Part shown: positions 25,801 through 35,618 of the stretch, in pieces
Layout of the letters: each line of letters begins with the position of its first letter
Position numbering within the stretch: the stretch's first letter is position 1
Origin: Pseudomonadota bacterium
GTDB taxonomy: Bacteria > Pseudomonadota > Alphaproteobacteria > UBA1280 > RI-95
Length of the DNA: 64,000 nucleotides
Assembly: GCA_016125375.1 (NCBI GenBank)
Contig: WGLU01000001.1
Coordinates: 434,001-498,000 of the forward strand
Direction: 5' to 3'
Position numbers and translations under genes: made by a program
Notes under the pieces: model-generated
The model's input: the letters and a program-made list of their open reading frames with translations, nothing else
Databases searched by the model: none
What the model was told of the DNA's origin: nothing

Positions 25801-25902
25801 GTTCAAAAGACCGTTTCCACCCTCGGTACGTGTTCTGGGCGTGTGCCACCACGAATTATTTATATTGTGTATCAGTTTAGCCAGCGCAATGGGTGAACTC
25901 AA
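22849..25902 (-). CDS. Membrane-bound PAS-PAS-GGDEF-EAL cyclic-di-GMP protein
   Basis: About 1017 residues. A CHASE-like extracellular region lies between two membrane helices (about 53-75 and 280-300), then two PAS domains, GGDEF (RLGGDEFAII at about 654) and EAL (about 790). RSTD five residues before GGDEF is the inhibitory I-site. EAL catalytic motifs ALDDFGAGFS, VDFIKIDG, the Glu of AEFVE and YVQGYHMSRP are kept. Both synthesis and breakdown of c-di-GMP are therefore possible. The first residues before the first helix are uncertain. Confidence 0.92.
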   Translation of the reverse strand: MSSPIALAKLIHNINNSWWHTPRTRTEGGNGLLNIRQQNIKLQSAGNTPWRLMLPIVVVVGLSISIWGGLTMNDRVRANWESRMDLQSEQQLAAFRAHWSGLIGRIESLSLFGEAADTTDGFAGAVTGLMGRYPSVQFAGLLRYREGVSIDALYPLESIKDLNKLGFVMPENKPETAGDWLVGNNPLVALIVPQHARDGALLVGIDAQKILEVITRQLPEGVGVDVMLREGGDKLGSLSLAGRGYVHKDNEYVFRQQFQLAGGVWDFVWHYDRSYFRPYTWAGNLFIGVGVLVTLALAWVFMAQQNMAGRIRREVIERTNELEQASRRFRLITDNAYDLISIIAPDGHFEYVNSAFNRVLGYTRDELRGEDIAAYVHPDDLDALKRGIKQVMDGKPVAEFSFRMPTREGGWVYLEAVAKGLYNADWSLSSLVIHSRDITSRKKFEEDLARSEQRFRDFADSSADWLWEVDDQFRFAYVSPGVKGTLGFSAEEMIGRTKFEALFGRDSDSVRELIESRCNRHQPYRDLEFWTRSKMGERVCLRISGVPVTKDGVFQGYRGAATNVTGSKLDQENMLRLATTDHLTGLYNRNQFMQELERTVAMAKRHNTQGVILYIDLDRFKAINDTHGHDAGDAILKTCADIFRKTMRSTDIIARLGGDEFAIIMHNIATRDAKQKVDKLVERINKVRVDHNGAKLRITMSLGMVPYPQAGKDIAHLVTGADLAMYQAKEMGRNRLFVDESGGESDVASSSVRSQLEWVDRLRVALDHDGFEVHFQPMVPCAKGKNVKPIYEALIRLRDEEGTLGLPGSFIDAAEHFGLIQKLDKAVMTRCIKMQADLKSRGIDALFSINLSGISFGDAEMMKALKKQLKENDADPHNLIFEVTETAAMRDLGDAKKFVGELKALGCQFALDDFGAGFSSFAYIKNLDVDFIKIDGSYIQNLDTSPEDQLFVKALVDLAKGLKIQTVAEFVESKEVLHVLRDLGVNYVQGYHMSRPQHDLEGLFTKFHGKTAHDFSV

Positions 25903-26009
25903 ACGTAAAGTCTGTTATTTCACTTGAAAAAAGACACTAAAATGACCACCTTGACTTGAATCGGCGACATAACATCGCCAAATAGTGATATATAGGGGGA
26001 ACGATAGGT

Positions 26010-26255
26010 ATGCGTTTATTCCGTAGCTCAGTCCTCGCAAGTATGGCGAGTGCATTCAGCGGAACACGGCAGTCACAGTCTGTCCGTGATGTTTCCAATG
26101 GCGCTGATGCAGGCAACGTGACGTATGGTGAAGGAACAAAGGATGCCGGTCTCACCCGCGAGCGGTTTAATGTCAAGGGCGACAGCAACACACCCAAAAA
26201 ATCCGACGACAAACCAACCCTTCCGCGCAAGGGCGGTATTGATATTATCGTCTAG
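26010..26255 (+). CDS. Hypothetical small hydrophilic protein
   Basis: 81 residues, MRLFRSSVLASMASAFSG then a low-complexity Gly/Asp/Lys-rich tail. No family recognised; it looks disordered, with no clear signal peptide. GGGGGAACGATAGGT stands before the ATG, and a T-rich hairpin follows 30 bases after the stop, inside the end of the convergent HAD gene. These make expression plausible, but the ORF could still be spurious. Confidence 0.5.
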   Translation: MRLFRSSVLASMASAFSGTRQSQSVRDVSNGADAGNVTYGEGTKDAGLTRERFNVKGDSNTPKKSDDKPTLPRKGGIDIIV

Positions 26256-26262
26256 AGACTAC

Positions 26263-27234
26263 CTAAATTGTTGGTGACACAAAGTCCGGCACGATGCCGG
26301 TTTTTTGTATCCATGCTGCTGTATCCTGACCGGTGAAGATGCCACTTTCTACCAGCAGCGTTTTAAAGCCCATAGCATTACCGCCAAGAATATCCGTATG
26401 CAGGGTATCGCCCACCATCAGAATACGGGCAGGGTCGATGCCTTCATAGCCTTTCAGGGCTTCCGCGAACACAGCATTACCGGGCTTGCCCAAAACGATG
26501 GGGGCGGCCGACTGCCCTGTTGTACGCATAAACCGCTCGGCATAATAACCAGGTGTCGCCATGAGGCGGTCATGCACAGGTGCTGCAATATCCGGGTTAC
26601 CCATCGCCACACCAAACTGGCGGCCCTGGGCGGATGCTTCCAGCTTTTTCTGCAGGCTGATGTGCCATTCCATCCCAATCAGGAACAGGATGTTTTTAAC
26701 GCGTGCGGATACTTCACCATCTGTCGCGACTAAATCTTCCATGGCACTGGTCACTTCTGGCAGGGGGGAGTTGACGGCACCCAACATGGCCCAGCTATCC
26801 AAGTCGTCCCGGCCACTAAAGAATGTGTGTACCGCATCCAAGCTGGTGACAACCTCACCCTGCTTAAAGTTGAAGCCGCGGCTGACGTACTTTGGCAGGA
26901 TGCGGCTGCCCAGTGCTGTCGTGTCGTTACTGACGATGCGGAAAGGTTTACCAATCGCACGCAAATGGTCCATTGCTCCATGAGCCTGCGGAATAGGACC
27001 ATCCCCGCGGGAAAGAACGCCATAGGAATCCAGTAGAATCAGGTCAAAGCCGGCGGCAACATCCGCAAGGCTGGCAACCCACTGTCCCTGCCCCTGCCCT
27101 GTTTTCTGCGGGTACCACGGGCTGCTGCGGTGATAGGTATCCATCACTTCTGCGAGTTGCAGAACCGGTCGGTCAGGTGCATTTTCTACTGGGAATGCGG
27201 TTACGGATTGTCCACCATGCAGCACGGATTTCAT
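26263..27234 (-). CDS. HAD-superfamily class IIA hydrolase
   Basis: 323 residues. Motif I is LLDSYGVLSRG, motif II IVSNDTTAL, the lysine motif LGKPGNAVF, and motif IV MVGDTLHTDILGG. This is the NagD-like IIA layout with a cap between motifs II and III. The second Asp of motif I, normally the acid/base, is Tyr; the alphaproteobacterial TIGR01459 subgroup has Trp there, so this looks like that subgroup. Substrate unknown. It follows the SrkA-like kinase by 23 bases. Confidence 0.85.
   Translation of the reverse strand: MKSVLHGGQSVTAFPVENAPDRPVLQLAEVMDTYHRSSPWYPQKTGQGQGQWVASLADVAAGFDLILLDSYGVLSRGDGPIPQAHGAMDHLRAIGKPFRIVSNDTTALGSRILPKYVSRGFNFKQGEVVTSLDAVHTFFSGRDDLDSWAMLGAVNSPLPEVTSAMEDLVATDGEVSARVKNILFLIGMEWHISLQKKLEASAQGRQFGVAMGNPDIAAPVHDRLMATPGYYAERFMRTTGQSAAPIVLGKPGNAVFAEALKGYEGIDPARILMVGDTLHTDILGGNAMGFKTLLVESGIFTGQDTAAWIQKTGIVPDFVSPTI
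26286..26306 (+). terminator. Terminator inside the 3' end of the convergent HAD gene
   Basis: Stem ccggc acgat gccgg followed by six T on the plus strand, 30 bases after the small gene's stop. Confidence 0.6.
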
Positions 27235-27257
27235 CGGTCAGACTTTCTTGTTCTTGT

Positions 27258-28253
27258 TTAAACCTGAACCAGCAGCGGCTCATCAATAGCCGACAGCTGT
27301 TCCTTCAGGGCGTTAATATGGCTCTCCCAGTAGGCATTACCTGCAAAGAACGGGAAGTTCTTCGGGAAGGTCGGGTCGTGCCAACGACGTGCCAGCCAGG
27401 CCGTATAATGAATCATACGCAGCGCACGCAGCGCTTCGACCAGCTGAAGCTCGCTGTAATCGAAATCGCGGAAATGGGTATACCCTTCCAGCATCCAGCC
27501 GAACTGGCGCGACATATCTTGCCTGTCACCACTCACCATCATCCACATATCCTGAACGGCCGGCCCGCTCATGCAGTCGTCGAGGTCGACCATAAACATA
27601 TCGCCGCTGTTGACCAGAATATTGCCCAGATGGCAATCGCCGTGGATGCGTAGCACGCTTTTACGTGCGCCCCACACATCGTCAAGGCGCTTGAGCAGAT
27701 GGGTGACAGTTGCATCGTAGGCCGTCATCAAATCGCGTGGAATCATCCCCGACCCGCGCAGATAAACCAGATTGTCCCAACCAAAGGTTTTTACGTTCAA
27801 TGTGCCCCGGTGCTGGAACGTACTGCGGCTGCCCACGTTGTGGATGCGTGCCGCCAGGCGCCCAATCATCCGGAAATCCTCGTCCGTGCGCATTTCAACA
27901 GCGCGGCCCCCACGCTTGGGGTAAATGGCGTACAGATAACCTGCATGGCTGTGGAGTGTTTTCCCGTCAAAGCGCTGCGGCGGTACAACAGGCACATCTT
28001 CTGCCTGCAATTCGGCAGCAAAGGCATGTTCTTCAAGAATCTGGTCTTTGCTCCAGCGGTGCGGGCGGTAGACCTTGATAATAACGTTGTCCGTATCTTC
28101 CAGCGCCACGTCGTAGACACGGTTCTCGTAGGAGTTAAGGGCGAAAAGACCGCCAGTACACCGTAGACCCAGACGCTCCACAAGCGTCATCACCAACTCT
28201 GGCGAGAGGTTCTCGTAGGGCGTTTCTGTTGATAGTTCCGGTTTCATACTCAT
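27258..28253 (-). CDS. srkA: SrkA/RdoA-like stress-response Ser/Thr kinase
   Basis: 331 residues from MSMKPELSTE; the frame extends upstream to 28466 but that part is unlike the family. It has the aminoglycoside-phosphotransferase-like fold of E. coli SrkA (YihE), which counters stress-induced death pathways. Catalytic motifs are HGDCHLGNIL and VDLDDCMSGP. The N-terminal YENLSPELVMTLVERLGL and SYENRVYDVAL are typical. It is followed closely by the HAD gene. Confidence 0.88.
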   Translation of the reverse strand: MSMKPELSTETPYENLSPELVMTLVERLGLRCTGGLFALNSYENRVYDVALEDTDNVIIKVYRPHRWSKDQILEEHAFAAELQAEDVPVVPPQRFDGKTLHSHAGYLYAIYPKRGGRAVEMRTDEDFRMIGRLAARIHNVGSRSTFQHRGTLNVKTFGWDNLVYLRGSGMIPRDLMTAYDATVTHLLKRLDDVWGARKSVLRIHGDCHLGNILVNSGDMFMVDLDDCMSGPAVQDMWMMVSGDRQDMSRQFGWMLEGYTHFRDFDYSELQLVEALRALRMIHYTAWLARRWHDPTFPKNFPFFAGNAYWESHINALKEQLSAIDEPLLVQV

Positions 28254-28317
28254 GAGCGCACTATAAAACGTAGGCGCTAACCTGAGCAACCGCAATACGC
28301 ACCGCAACACAAATAAA

Positions 28318-28341
28318 GCCCCCATCCGTGCGGATGGGGGC
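28318..28341 (-). terminator. Terminator after the 168-residue unknown gene
   Basis: Perfect 11-pair stem gcccccatccg / cggatgggggc; on the minus strand it continues into TTTATTTG. Confidence 0.85.
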
Positions 28342-28351
28342 AATCGCTTGT

Positions 28352-28858
28352 TTATTTCTTGCCGGCGGGGTCTTTGGCGTTTGCAATCTCTGCAATGCGC
28401 CACAGCAGACGGCCGAACTGGCGGATACGCACCTTGACGCGGTACAGCCACGGCAGATTCTCCCACAGCAGCACCTGTTCGGGCACGCCCTGCGTGGTGG
28501 CAAGGCGGTGCATGGCAACCGCCACATGGGGCAGGACGCGATTACGTATCGACCGCATGATGTTGCCGTCCGTGTTTCTGACGAAGCGGTATTTGACAAA
28601 ATACTTGCCCGCCAGATGGTAGGTTTCATCCCAGTTGCTGCTGGTGCGGATGCGCAGGAAGAGCTGCCACAGCACCAGATAGGTGCCGTAGTCGCGCCGG
28701 CGCAGTTCGGCAATGGCCTCCAGCGCGCGCTGCACCTGAGTTTCGTCATCGCCGTTATAGTCCACCGTCATGCCTGCAGGCACAACGACGACACGGGTCG
28801 GGATGAGGGCATTCAGGTCAATGCCGGGAACAGTCTTCATTTCCGATTTCTCGCTCAT
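28352..28858 (-). CDS. Hypothetical protein
   Basis: 168 residues from MSEKSEMKTVPG; AGGAAGAA precedes this ATG, and the frame opens a further 15 residues upstream. I do not recognise the family. The body is helical and basic, with several Trp and Arg clusters (LWENLPWLYRVKVRIRQFGRLLW), and no signal peptide. It has its own terminator on the 3' side and lies downstream of the hmgA terminator, so it is probably a single-gene unit. Confidence 0.6.
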   Translation of the reverse strand: MSEKSEMKTVPGIDLNALIPTRVVVVPAGMTVDYNGDDETQVQRALEAIAELRRRDYGTYLVLWQLFLRIRTSSNWDETYHLAGKYFVKYRFVRNTDGNIMRSIRNRVLPHVAVAMHRLATTQGVPEQVLLWENLPWLYRVKVRIRQFGRLLWRIAEIANAKDPAGKK

Positions 28859-28911
28859 GGGATTCTTCCTGAGAGAGGAAGACGAAAAGAGTAACGAGAG
28901 CATATAAATAG

Positions 28912-28940
28912 AAAACGGGCAGGTAAGGTCTGCCCGTTTT
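28912..28940 (-). terminator. Terminator after hmgA
   Basis: Eleven-pair stem aaaacgggcag / ctgcccgtttt with a seven-base loop, 30 bases past the hmgA stop on the minus strand. Confidence 0.85.
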
Positions 28941-28971
28941 ATACAACCATTTGCCGATCGGGTAAAGGCTG

Positions 28972-30258
28972 CTAGCCCTTAAAGTGCTTCTTCAGCCCCT
29001 GCCAGCAGGTGTGATAGTCCCCTTGCAGGCCAACCAGCGCCAACGCCTGTGCCGTGGGTTTGAAGATGTACTTGCTCTCGAACATAAAGGCCAGCGTGCC
29101 CTCAATCTTATGGGGTTTGAGGTCGGCGGCGGAGGCCTTCTCGAACACAGCCGCATCAGGGCCGTGGGCAGACATGCAGTTGTGGATGCTAAAGCCCCCC
29201 GGTTCAAAACCGCCCCCTTCTTTACCGTCATAAATGCCGTAAATCAGGCCCATGAACTCGCTCATCAGGTTACGGTGGAAGTACGGCGGGCGGAAGGTGT
29301 CCTCCGCCACCATCCAGCGCGGCGGGAAAATGACAAAATCCAGATTGGCCGTGCCATGGGTATCTGCCTGAGAGGTGAGCACTGTAAAAATGCTTGGATC
29401 CGGATGGTCAAAGCTGACAGTGTTCATGGTGTTGAACAGGGTCAGGTCGTATTTATACGGTGCGTAGTTGCCATGCCATGCCACCACATCCAGCGGGCTG
29501 TGGTTAAGAGGGGTTGTCCATACATTACCGCCAAACTTGGCAACCAGCTCGAAAGTGCCGTCTTTATCTTCATAGGCTGCGACAGGCGTGAGAAAATCGC
29601 GCGGATTGGCCAACCCGTTCGCGCCAATGGGGCCCAAGTCGGGCAGCGTCAGTGGGCTGCCATAGTTTTCGGCCACGTAGCCGCGGGCCTTGCCATCCGG
29701 TAGGTCTACGGCAAACTTGATGCCACGGGGGATGACCGCAATCTCGGTCGGTTTAATGTCCAGCACGCCCAGCTCGGTCCGCAGAGTCAGACCACCGTGT
29801 TGCGGCACAATCAGCAACTCGCCATCGGCATTGTAAAAATAGCGGTCTTTCATGCCAACGCTGGCGTTGTACATGTGGACGGCCAGGCCGCTCCATCCAT
29901 AGACATCTCCATTACCGGCCACCGTGAACAGACTGTCAACCCAGTCCACCTGCCCTGTTGCAAGCGGTGCAGGCGACCAGCGGAGTTGATTGGGGCTCAC
30001 CGCATCATCCGTAAACGGTGGCGACTGGAGTGTGCCGTGGGCATAGGGAGCGAAAGGTTTATGCACAACGGACGGGCGGATACGGTACAACCAGCTGCGC
30101 AGGTTACGCGCACGAGGAGCCGTGAACGGGCTACCGGTCAACTGCTCGGCATACAAGCCGTGGGGGACACGTTGAGGGCTGTTCTGACCGTGCGGCAGTG
30201 TACCCGCCTTTGCCTCGGTTGCATGTTCGTTCCCAAACCCGGACAGGTATTTAGCCAT
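28972..30258 (-). CDS. hmgA: Homogentisate 1,2-dioxygenase
   Basis: 428 residues from [16 protein letters not shown], a start supported by GGAGG. HmgA opens the ring of homogentisate in tyrosine and phenylalanine breakdown, using Fe(II). Iron ligands are visible as [10 protein letters not shown] (His and Glu six apart) and SAHGPD (His). Other family blocks are [14 protein letters not shown] and IPRGIKFAV. The partner genes for maleylacetoacetate and fumarylacetoacetate are not adjacent, so the pathway must be completed elsewhere. Confidence 0.96.
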   Translation of the reverse strand: MAKYLSGFGNEHATEAKAGTLPHGQNSPQRVPHGLYAEQLTGSPFTAPRARNLRSWLYRIRPSVVHKPFAPYAHGTLQSPPFTDDAVSPNQLRWSPAPLATGQVDWVDSLFTVAGNGDVYGWSGLAVHMYNASVGMKDRYFYNADGELLIVPQHGGLTLRTELGVLDIKPTEIAVIPRGIKFAVDLPDGKARGYVAENYGSPLTLPDLGPIGANGLANPRDFLTPVAAYEDKDGTFELVAKFGGNVWTTPLNHSPLDVVAWHGNYAPYKYDLTLFNTMNTVSFDHPDPSIFTVLTSQADTHGTANLDFVIFPPRWMVAEDTFRPPYFHRNLMSEFMGLIYGIYDGKEGGGFEPGGFSIHNCMSAHGPDAAVFEKASAADLKPHKIEGTLAFMFESKYIFKPTAQALALVGLQGDYHTCWQGLKKHFKG

Positions 30259-30338
30259 CGCGCCCTCCGTATAAAAGCTGTTGCCCAAAAAAGTTAAACC
30301 ATCCGGCCTGTTAAATCCATCCCCAATACCACATAAGC

Positions 30339-30368
30339 AAAAACCCCCGCTTCGCAGCGGGGGTTTTT
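30339..30368 (-). terminator. Terminator after groEL
   Basis: Perfect 13-pair stem aaaaacccccgct tcgc agcgggggttttt, with T-run on the minus strand; it lies 55 bases past the groEL stop. Confidence 0.9.
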
Positions 30369-30422
30369 ATAATGGCCTGTAGCAAACGGGATGAACCAAT
30401 TTGCTGGCTTGGGTAAAGGCTC

Positions 30423-32096
<1,674 letters not shown>

Positions 32097-32399
32097 TTAG
32101 GCGTTTACAACGGCGATGATGTCTTCTTCTTTCATCACCAGATATTCTTGCCCGTCGATTTTTACTTCGGTGGCGCCCCATTTGCCGAACAGGATGCGGT
32201 CACCCACTTTTACTTCCAGAGGTACAACGGTACCGTCTTTTGCGATGGTGCCTTTACCGACAGCCACGATTTCGCCTTCAGTCGGCTTTTCCTTGGCTGT
32301 ATCGGGGATGATGATGCCACCGGCGGTTTTTTCTTCAGCCGCCAAACGCTTGACGATGACACGGTCATACAGCGGACGCATTTTCAGCTCTTTAGCCAT
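32097..32399 (-). CDS. groES: Co-chaperonin GroES (10 kDa)
   Basis: 100 residues. It begins with [13 protein letters not shown] after a short MAKELK extension, has the mobile loop [18 protein letters not shown] and the dome strand [14 protein letters not shown], and ends EEDIIAVV. It caps the GroEL ring. It is the first gene of the groESL operon, with a CIRCE operator and sigma-70 type promoter directly upstream. Confidence 0.99.
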   Translation of the reverse strand: MAKELKMRPLYDRVIVKRLAAEEKTAGGIIIPDTAKEKPTEGEIVAVGKGTIAKDGTVVPLEVKVGDRILFGKWGATEVKIDGQEYLVMKEEDIIAVVNA

Positions 32400-32451
32400 G
32401 GTTTTCCTCTTTCATTCAAGGTTGTTGCTTATCCTAAGCTGGGGAGCACTT

Positions 32452-32478
32452 TTAGCACTCCACAATTTCGAGTGCTAA
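32452..32478 (-). promoter_or_regulatory. CIRCE operator (HrcA binding site)
   Basis: Perfect TTAGCACTC-N9-GAGTGCTAA. It directly abuts the -10 element of the groES promoter, so HrcA binding should block transcription at normal temperature. hrcA itself is not in this window. Confidence 0.95.
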
Positions 32479-32505
32479 TATAGGACGGTCAAAAAAAACC
32501 TGCAA
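32477..32505 (-). promoter_or_regulatory. groESL sigma-70 type promoter
   Basis: On the minus strand TTGCAG, 17-base spacer with a T-run, TATATT at 32482-32477. The start site would fall in the CIRCE element. Confidence 0.7.
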
Positions 32506-32640
32506 GCGTTTTTTGGCTGGAAAAGCTACGGAAATACCTTGCCGGCCAGCTTGTAGCGTTTATTTGGCATCGCCATATATTATCCATCGTTTTTCATCAC
32601 GTTTCCCTTCTCAACCTTCTTCGCCCTTCGGAGAAAATCC

Positions 32641-33291
32641 ATGCGAATCCTGCTGAAGGCAGCCGTTGCGGCTGTCCTTTCCTTTATGACGATTGCCCAT
32701 GCAATGGCCGAGGATGCTCCTCTCGCCCGTGTTGGCAGCTCCTTCACCTTCGGTGTTACCGCTGACAGCGGTAATGGCGAAGAGGTGTGGACACGCCTGC
32801 CGGACAAGGAGTTCCGTGGCCAGCGTGCCGTGCAGATCCAATCCATCCGTACCAACACCGACGGAGAAACCCTGCGACTGACGCTGTTCCACGACCCGGC
32901 AACGGGGAGCTGGATGGCGGCGACCTACGGTGACCTTGTGGTCGACGAAGCGTTCCCCCACAACGGCCAGTTCAAAGTGCCGCTGGAAGTGGGCGCCACG
33001 TGGACCCAGAGCCATCGCCGTGAACAGGGCCCCTTCTTCGCCGACAAGTACAACGTCACCGGCACCTGGGCGGTGGAAGCACTCGAGGATGTGGCCACAC
33101 CGGCCGGCACCTTCAGCGCCTTCCGCGTTCACGGTGTCATGAAGTTGCCCGACGGTCGGGTTCTGGAGGAAAACACCCTCTGGATATCCACCACTCTGGG
33201 TATGATGGTCAAGTCGGAGATTGACCGCAAAATCCACTTCAAAGTCCCCGGTCGGACGGCTTACCTGCTCAAGTCCTACCAGTTACAGTAA
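32641..33291 (+). CDS. Hypothetical secreted protein
   Basis: 216 residues with a signal peptide (LLKAAVAAVLSFMTIAHAMAE). The mature part is rich in beta-strand pattern and Thr. Segments such as VEALEDVATPAGTFSAFRV, with G and P before an extended strand, then LPDGRVLEENTLWIS and GMMVKSE, vaguely resemble DUF3108/TapB-type proteins, but I would not assign it. It is divergent from groESL and ends at a terminator shared with hflX. Periplasmic location is inferred. Confidence 0.7.
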   Translation: MRILLKAAVAAVLSFMTIAHAMAEDAPLARVGSSFTFGVTADSGNGEEVWTRLPDKEFRGQRAVQIQSIRTNTDGETLRLTLFHDPATGSWMAATYGDLVVDEAFPHNGQFKVPLEVGATWTQSHRREQGPFFADKYNVTGTWAVEALEDVATPAGTFSAFRVHGVMKLPDGRVLEENTLWISTTLGMMVKSEIDRKIHFKVPGRTAYLLKSYQLQ

Positions 33292-33304
33292 CCCCTCAAG
33301 CGTG

Positions 33305-33335
33305 AACCCCCGCCGATGGCGGGGGTTCTTTTTTT
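33305..33335 (+). terminator. Terminator between the secreted protein and hflX
   Basis: Ten-pair stem aacccccgcc gat ggcgggggtt followed by CTTTTTTT on the plus strand. It belongs to a recurring terminator type in this window. Confidence 0.9.
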
Positions 33336-34617
33336 AGCGGGCCATCAGTTGGCGGAAGATGTTGGCATCTTCCTCGCTTAATCTTACCTTGACGATGTAG
33401 TTCGTTTCTTCCAACTGCATGTCTGTTACATCGCCATGGGCATGCAGCCATGCAATGCGCTTTCCGTCCGCAGCGGGGATAGTAAAAATATATTCGGCCT
33501 CACCGGCAGCAAAATGCTCTTCTATAGCGGCCAGAACTTCGGGCACACCCTTCCCTGTCAGCGCAGAGCACTCCAGGCCCTGTACCAGCGAGAGGTTGTT
33601 CTCCATCAGGTCCATTTTGTTACAGACATCTATCACCGGGATTTTGTCTGCGCCGAGGGACTTAAGAACACCTTTAACGTCCCTGTCCTGTTCGGGTGCA
33701 TCATCGCTGGAGCCGTCATGCACATGGATCAGCAGGTCGGCAAGACTGACCTCTTCCAGCGTCGCGTGGAACGCTTCGACCAGTTCGTGCGGCAGGTCGG
33801 AAATAAAACCCACCGTATCCGACAGGATAATCTCCCGCCCGTTCGGCAGCGTCATTTTACGCATCAGCGGGTCAAGTGTCGCAAACAGCATATCCTGCGC
33901 AATGGAGGCATCACCCACCAGCGCATTGAACATGGTCGATTTACCGGCGTTGGTATAACCCACCAGAGCAACCGAAGGCAGGCCTGCCTTGGTCCGCGCC
34001 TTACGGTGCAGCGCGCGGGTCTTCTCGACTTCAGCCAGTTCGTCCTTAATAGCTTTGATGCGCGTCCGGATCATGCGGCGGTCAAGCTCGATCTGCCGCT
34101 CACCCGGGCCGCCGGTTTTTCCCAGGCCGCCGCGCTGGCGCTCCAGGTGGGTCCATGTACGGACAAGGCGGCTCTGCTGGTAGGTCAGCGCAGCAAGCTC
34201 AACCTGCAAACGACCGGCGTGCGTGCGGGCACGGTCGCCAAATATCTCCAGAATCAGGCCGGTACGGTCAATAACCTTGGTCTTGAGGTCAAGCTCGAGG
34301 TTACGCTGCTGGGTTGGTGTCAGGCGTGTGTTAACAATCACCACATCGACCTGTAAATCAGCGATGGTGGCGGCTAGCATTTCCACCCTGCCGGAGCCAA
34401 TCAATGTGCGTGGGTTGACGCGGCTGAGGGTGATGCCTTCGGAATGGAGAACTTCCAGCGCCAGCGCATCGGCAAGGTTGACGGCTTCTTCGAGCTGAAG
34501 TTCGGTTGTGCGGCGGTTGACAACGCCATGACTCTGCGGCTTGAGCGCAGATGGCAGCTCAACGTGCACCACACAGGCACGCTGCGGCGCGCGCTGTCTG
34601 TTAACGGGGGTGTTCAT
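33334..34617 (-). CDS. hflX: Ribosome-associated GTPase HflX
   Basis: 427 residues. HflX splits stalled ribosomes under stress. The N-terminal domain contains GSGRVEMLAATI and ERQRGGLGKTGGPGERQIELDRR, which are HflX signatures. GTPase motifs are GYTNAGKST (G1), SDTVGFISDLP (G3) and CNKMDL (G4). It follows hfq by 15 bases; hfq-hflX is a classic conserved pair. It ends the long trk/ntr block on the minus strand. Confidence 0.97.
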   Translation of the reverse strand: MNTPVNRQRAPQRACVVHVELPSALKPQSHGVVNRRTTELQLEEAVNLADALALEVLHSEGITLSRVNPRTLIGSGRVEMLAATIADLQVDVVIVNTRLTPTQQRNLELDLKTKVIDRTGLILEIFGDRARTHAGRLQVELAALTYQQSRLVRTWTHLERQRGGLGKTGGPGERQIELDRRMIRTRIKAIKDELAEVEKTRALHRKARTKAGLPSVALVGYTNAGKSTMFNALVGDASIAQDMLFATLDPLMRKMTLPNGREIILSDTVGFISDLPHELVEAFHATLEEVSLADLLIHVHDGSSDDAPEQDRDVKGVLKSLGADKIPVIDVCNKMDLMENNLSLVQGLECSALTGKGVPEVLAAIEEHFAAGEAEYIFTIPAADGKRIAWLHAHGDVTDMQLEETNYIVKVRLSEEDANIFRQLMAR

Positions 34618-34632
34618 GCGACTGGAAAGACG

Positions 34633-34893
34633 TTACTCGGCATTACCGAAGTTATCGTCGCCGATCAACTCGTGCAGATTGACGCCGTCTACAGGCATAA
34701 CCGTAGAAATGGCGTGCTTGTACACCATTTGGGTAATGCCGTCGCGTGTCAGCAGCAGGCTGAAGTTGTCGAACCACGTAATCACGCCTTGCAGCTTGAC
34801 GCCGTTGACCAGAAACACCGTGGTTTGAACACGCTGCTTACGCAAATGATTCAGAAAAAGATCCTGCACGTTTTGTCGCTCTTTGCTGGACAT
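34633..34893 (-). CDS. hfq: RNA chaperone Hfq
   Basis: 86 residues, normal alphaproteobacterial length. Hfq hexamers pair small RNAs with mRNAs. The Sm1 motif [23 protein letters not shown] and the Sm2 motif [13 protein letters not shown] are both intact, the latter carrying the YKHA needed for U-rich RNA binding. It lies between a HAD gene and hflX, consistent with the conserved trkA-hfq-hflX order. Confidence 0.99.
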   Translation of the reverse strand: MSSKERQNVQDLFLNHLRKQRVQTTVFLVNGVKLQGVITWFDNFSLLLTRDGITQMVYKHAISTVMPVDGVNLHELIGDDNFGNAE

Positions 34894-34959
34894 TTATTAT
34901 TTTTTCCTTAAAAAGACGTCTTTTTGTTTCTCTTTTATAACACAAGAGGATAGGGAAAA

Positions 34960-35616
34960 TCACGCTTTTCCAATTAACAAATGGGGCAACTCCCGAAAGT
35001 TTACAACCCTTACCCCTTCCCCAGCAAGCGAAAGTGCCTCGCGGCTGTGCGTTTCTCCCGCAAGCAGGACGGCACTCAACCCTGCAATTTTTGCTGCTTC
35101 GGCATCAATCGGGGCATCCCCTATGTAAGGAATATCTGCCGTCAGCCGCACACCCGCATTACTGGCAGCCAGCTGCATGGGTGCAAGGCTCGGTTTATCG
35201 GTTGCGGCATCACCGCTGCCAACGAGTGCAACAAAATACCCCTCCCAGCCGAGCGCTTTGACTTCGGCACGCAGAATGTCGCCCCGTTTGTTACTGACGA
35301 CAGCCATCATCATACCCGCGTCAATCAAATCGCGTAGCAGCTGCGCTCTGCCCGGTTTGGCTTTAACAAGTTCGGGAGCCAACCGGTTGTAGGTACTGTA
35401 AAAAATATCGCTGGCAGCCGCAGCATTTTCGCCGAACATAGCAGGAAATGTGTCGCGCCCGGATTTGGCCACATTGGCATGTGCTTCCTCAAGCGACCAG
35501 CTGCTTAAACCAAACGCGCTACGGGCAGCGTTATAAGCCTGCCGGATGGTTTCGAAGCTGTCTACCAGCGTGCCGTCCCAGTCCCAGAAAATAGTGCGTG
35601 GCTTGAGTGGCTGCAT
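34960..35616 (-). CDS. HAD-superfamily phosphatase, phosphoglycolate phosphatase-like
   Basis: 218 residues from MQPLKPRT (ATG two bases after the trkH stop). HAD motifs: IFWDWDGTLVDS (I), AVVSNK (II), DKPS lysine (III) and PYIGDAPIDAEAAKIAG (IV). The small alpha-helical cap between motifs I and II places it in class IA, like Gph. Substrate cannot be told; phosphoglycolate or another small phosphate ester is likely. It is inserted between trkH and hfq. Confidence 0.87.
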   Translation of the reverse strand: MQPLKPRTIFWDWDGTLVDSFETIRQAYNAARSAFGLSSWSLEEAHANVAKSGRDTFPAMFGENAAAASDIFYSTYNRLAPELVKAKPGRAQLLRDLIDAGMMMAVVSNKRGDILRAEVKALGWEGYFVALVGSGDAATDKPSLAPMQLAASNAGVRLTADIPYIGDAPIDAEAAKIAGLSAVLLAGETHSREALSLAGEGVRVVNFRELPHLLIGKA

Positions 35617-35618
35617 GG

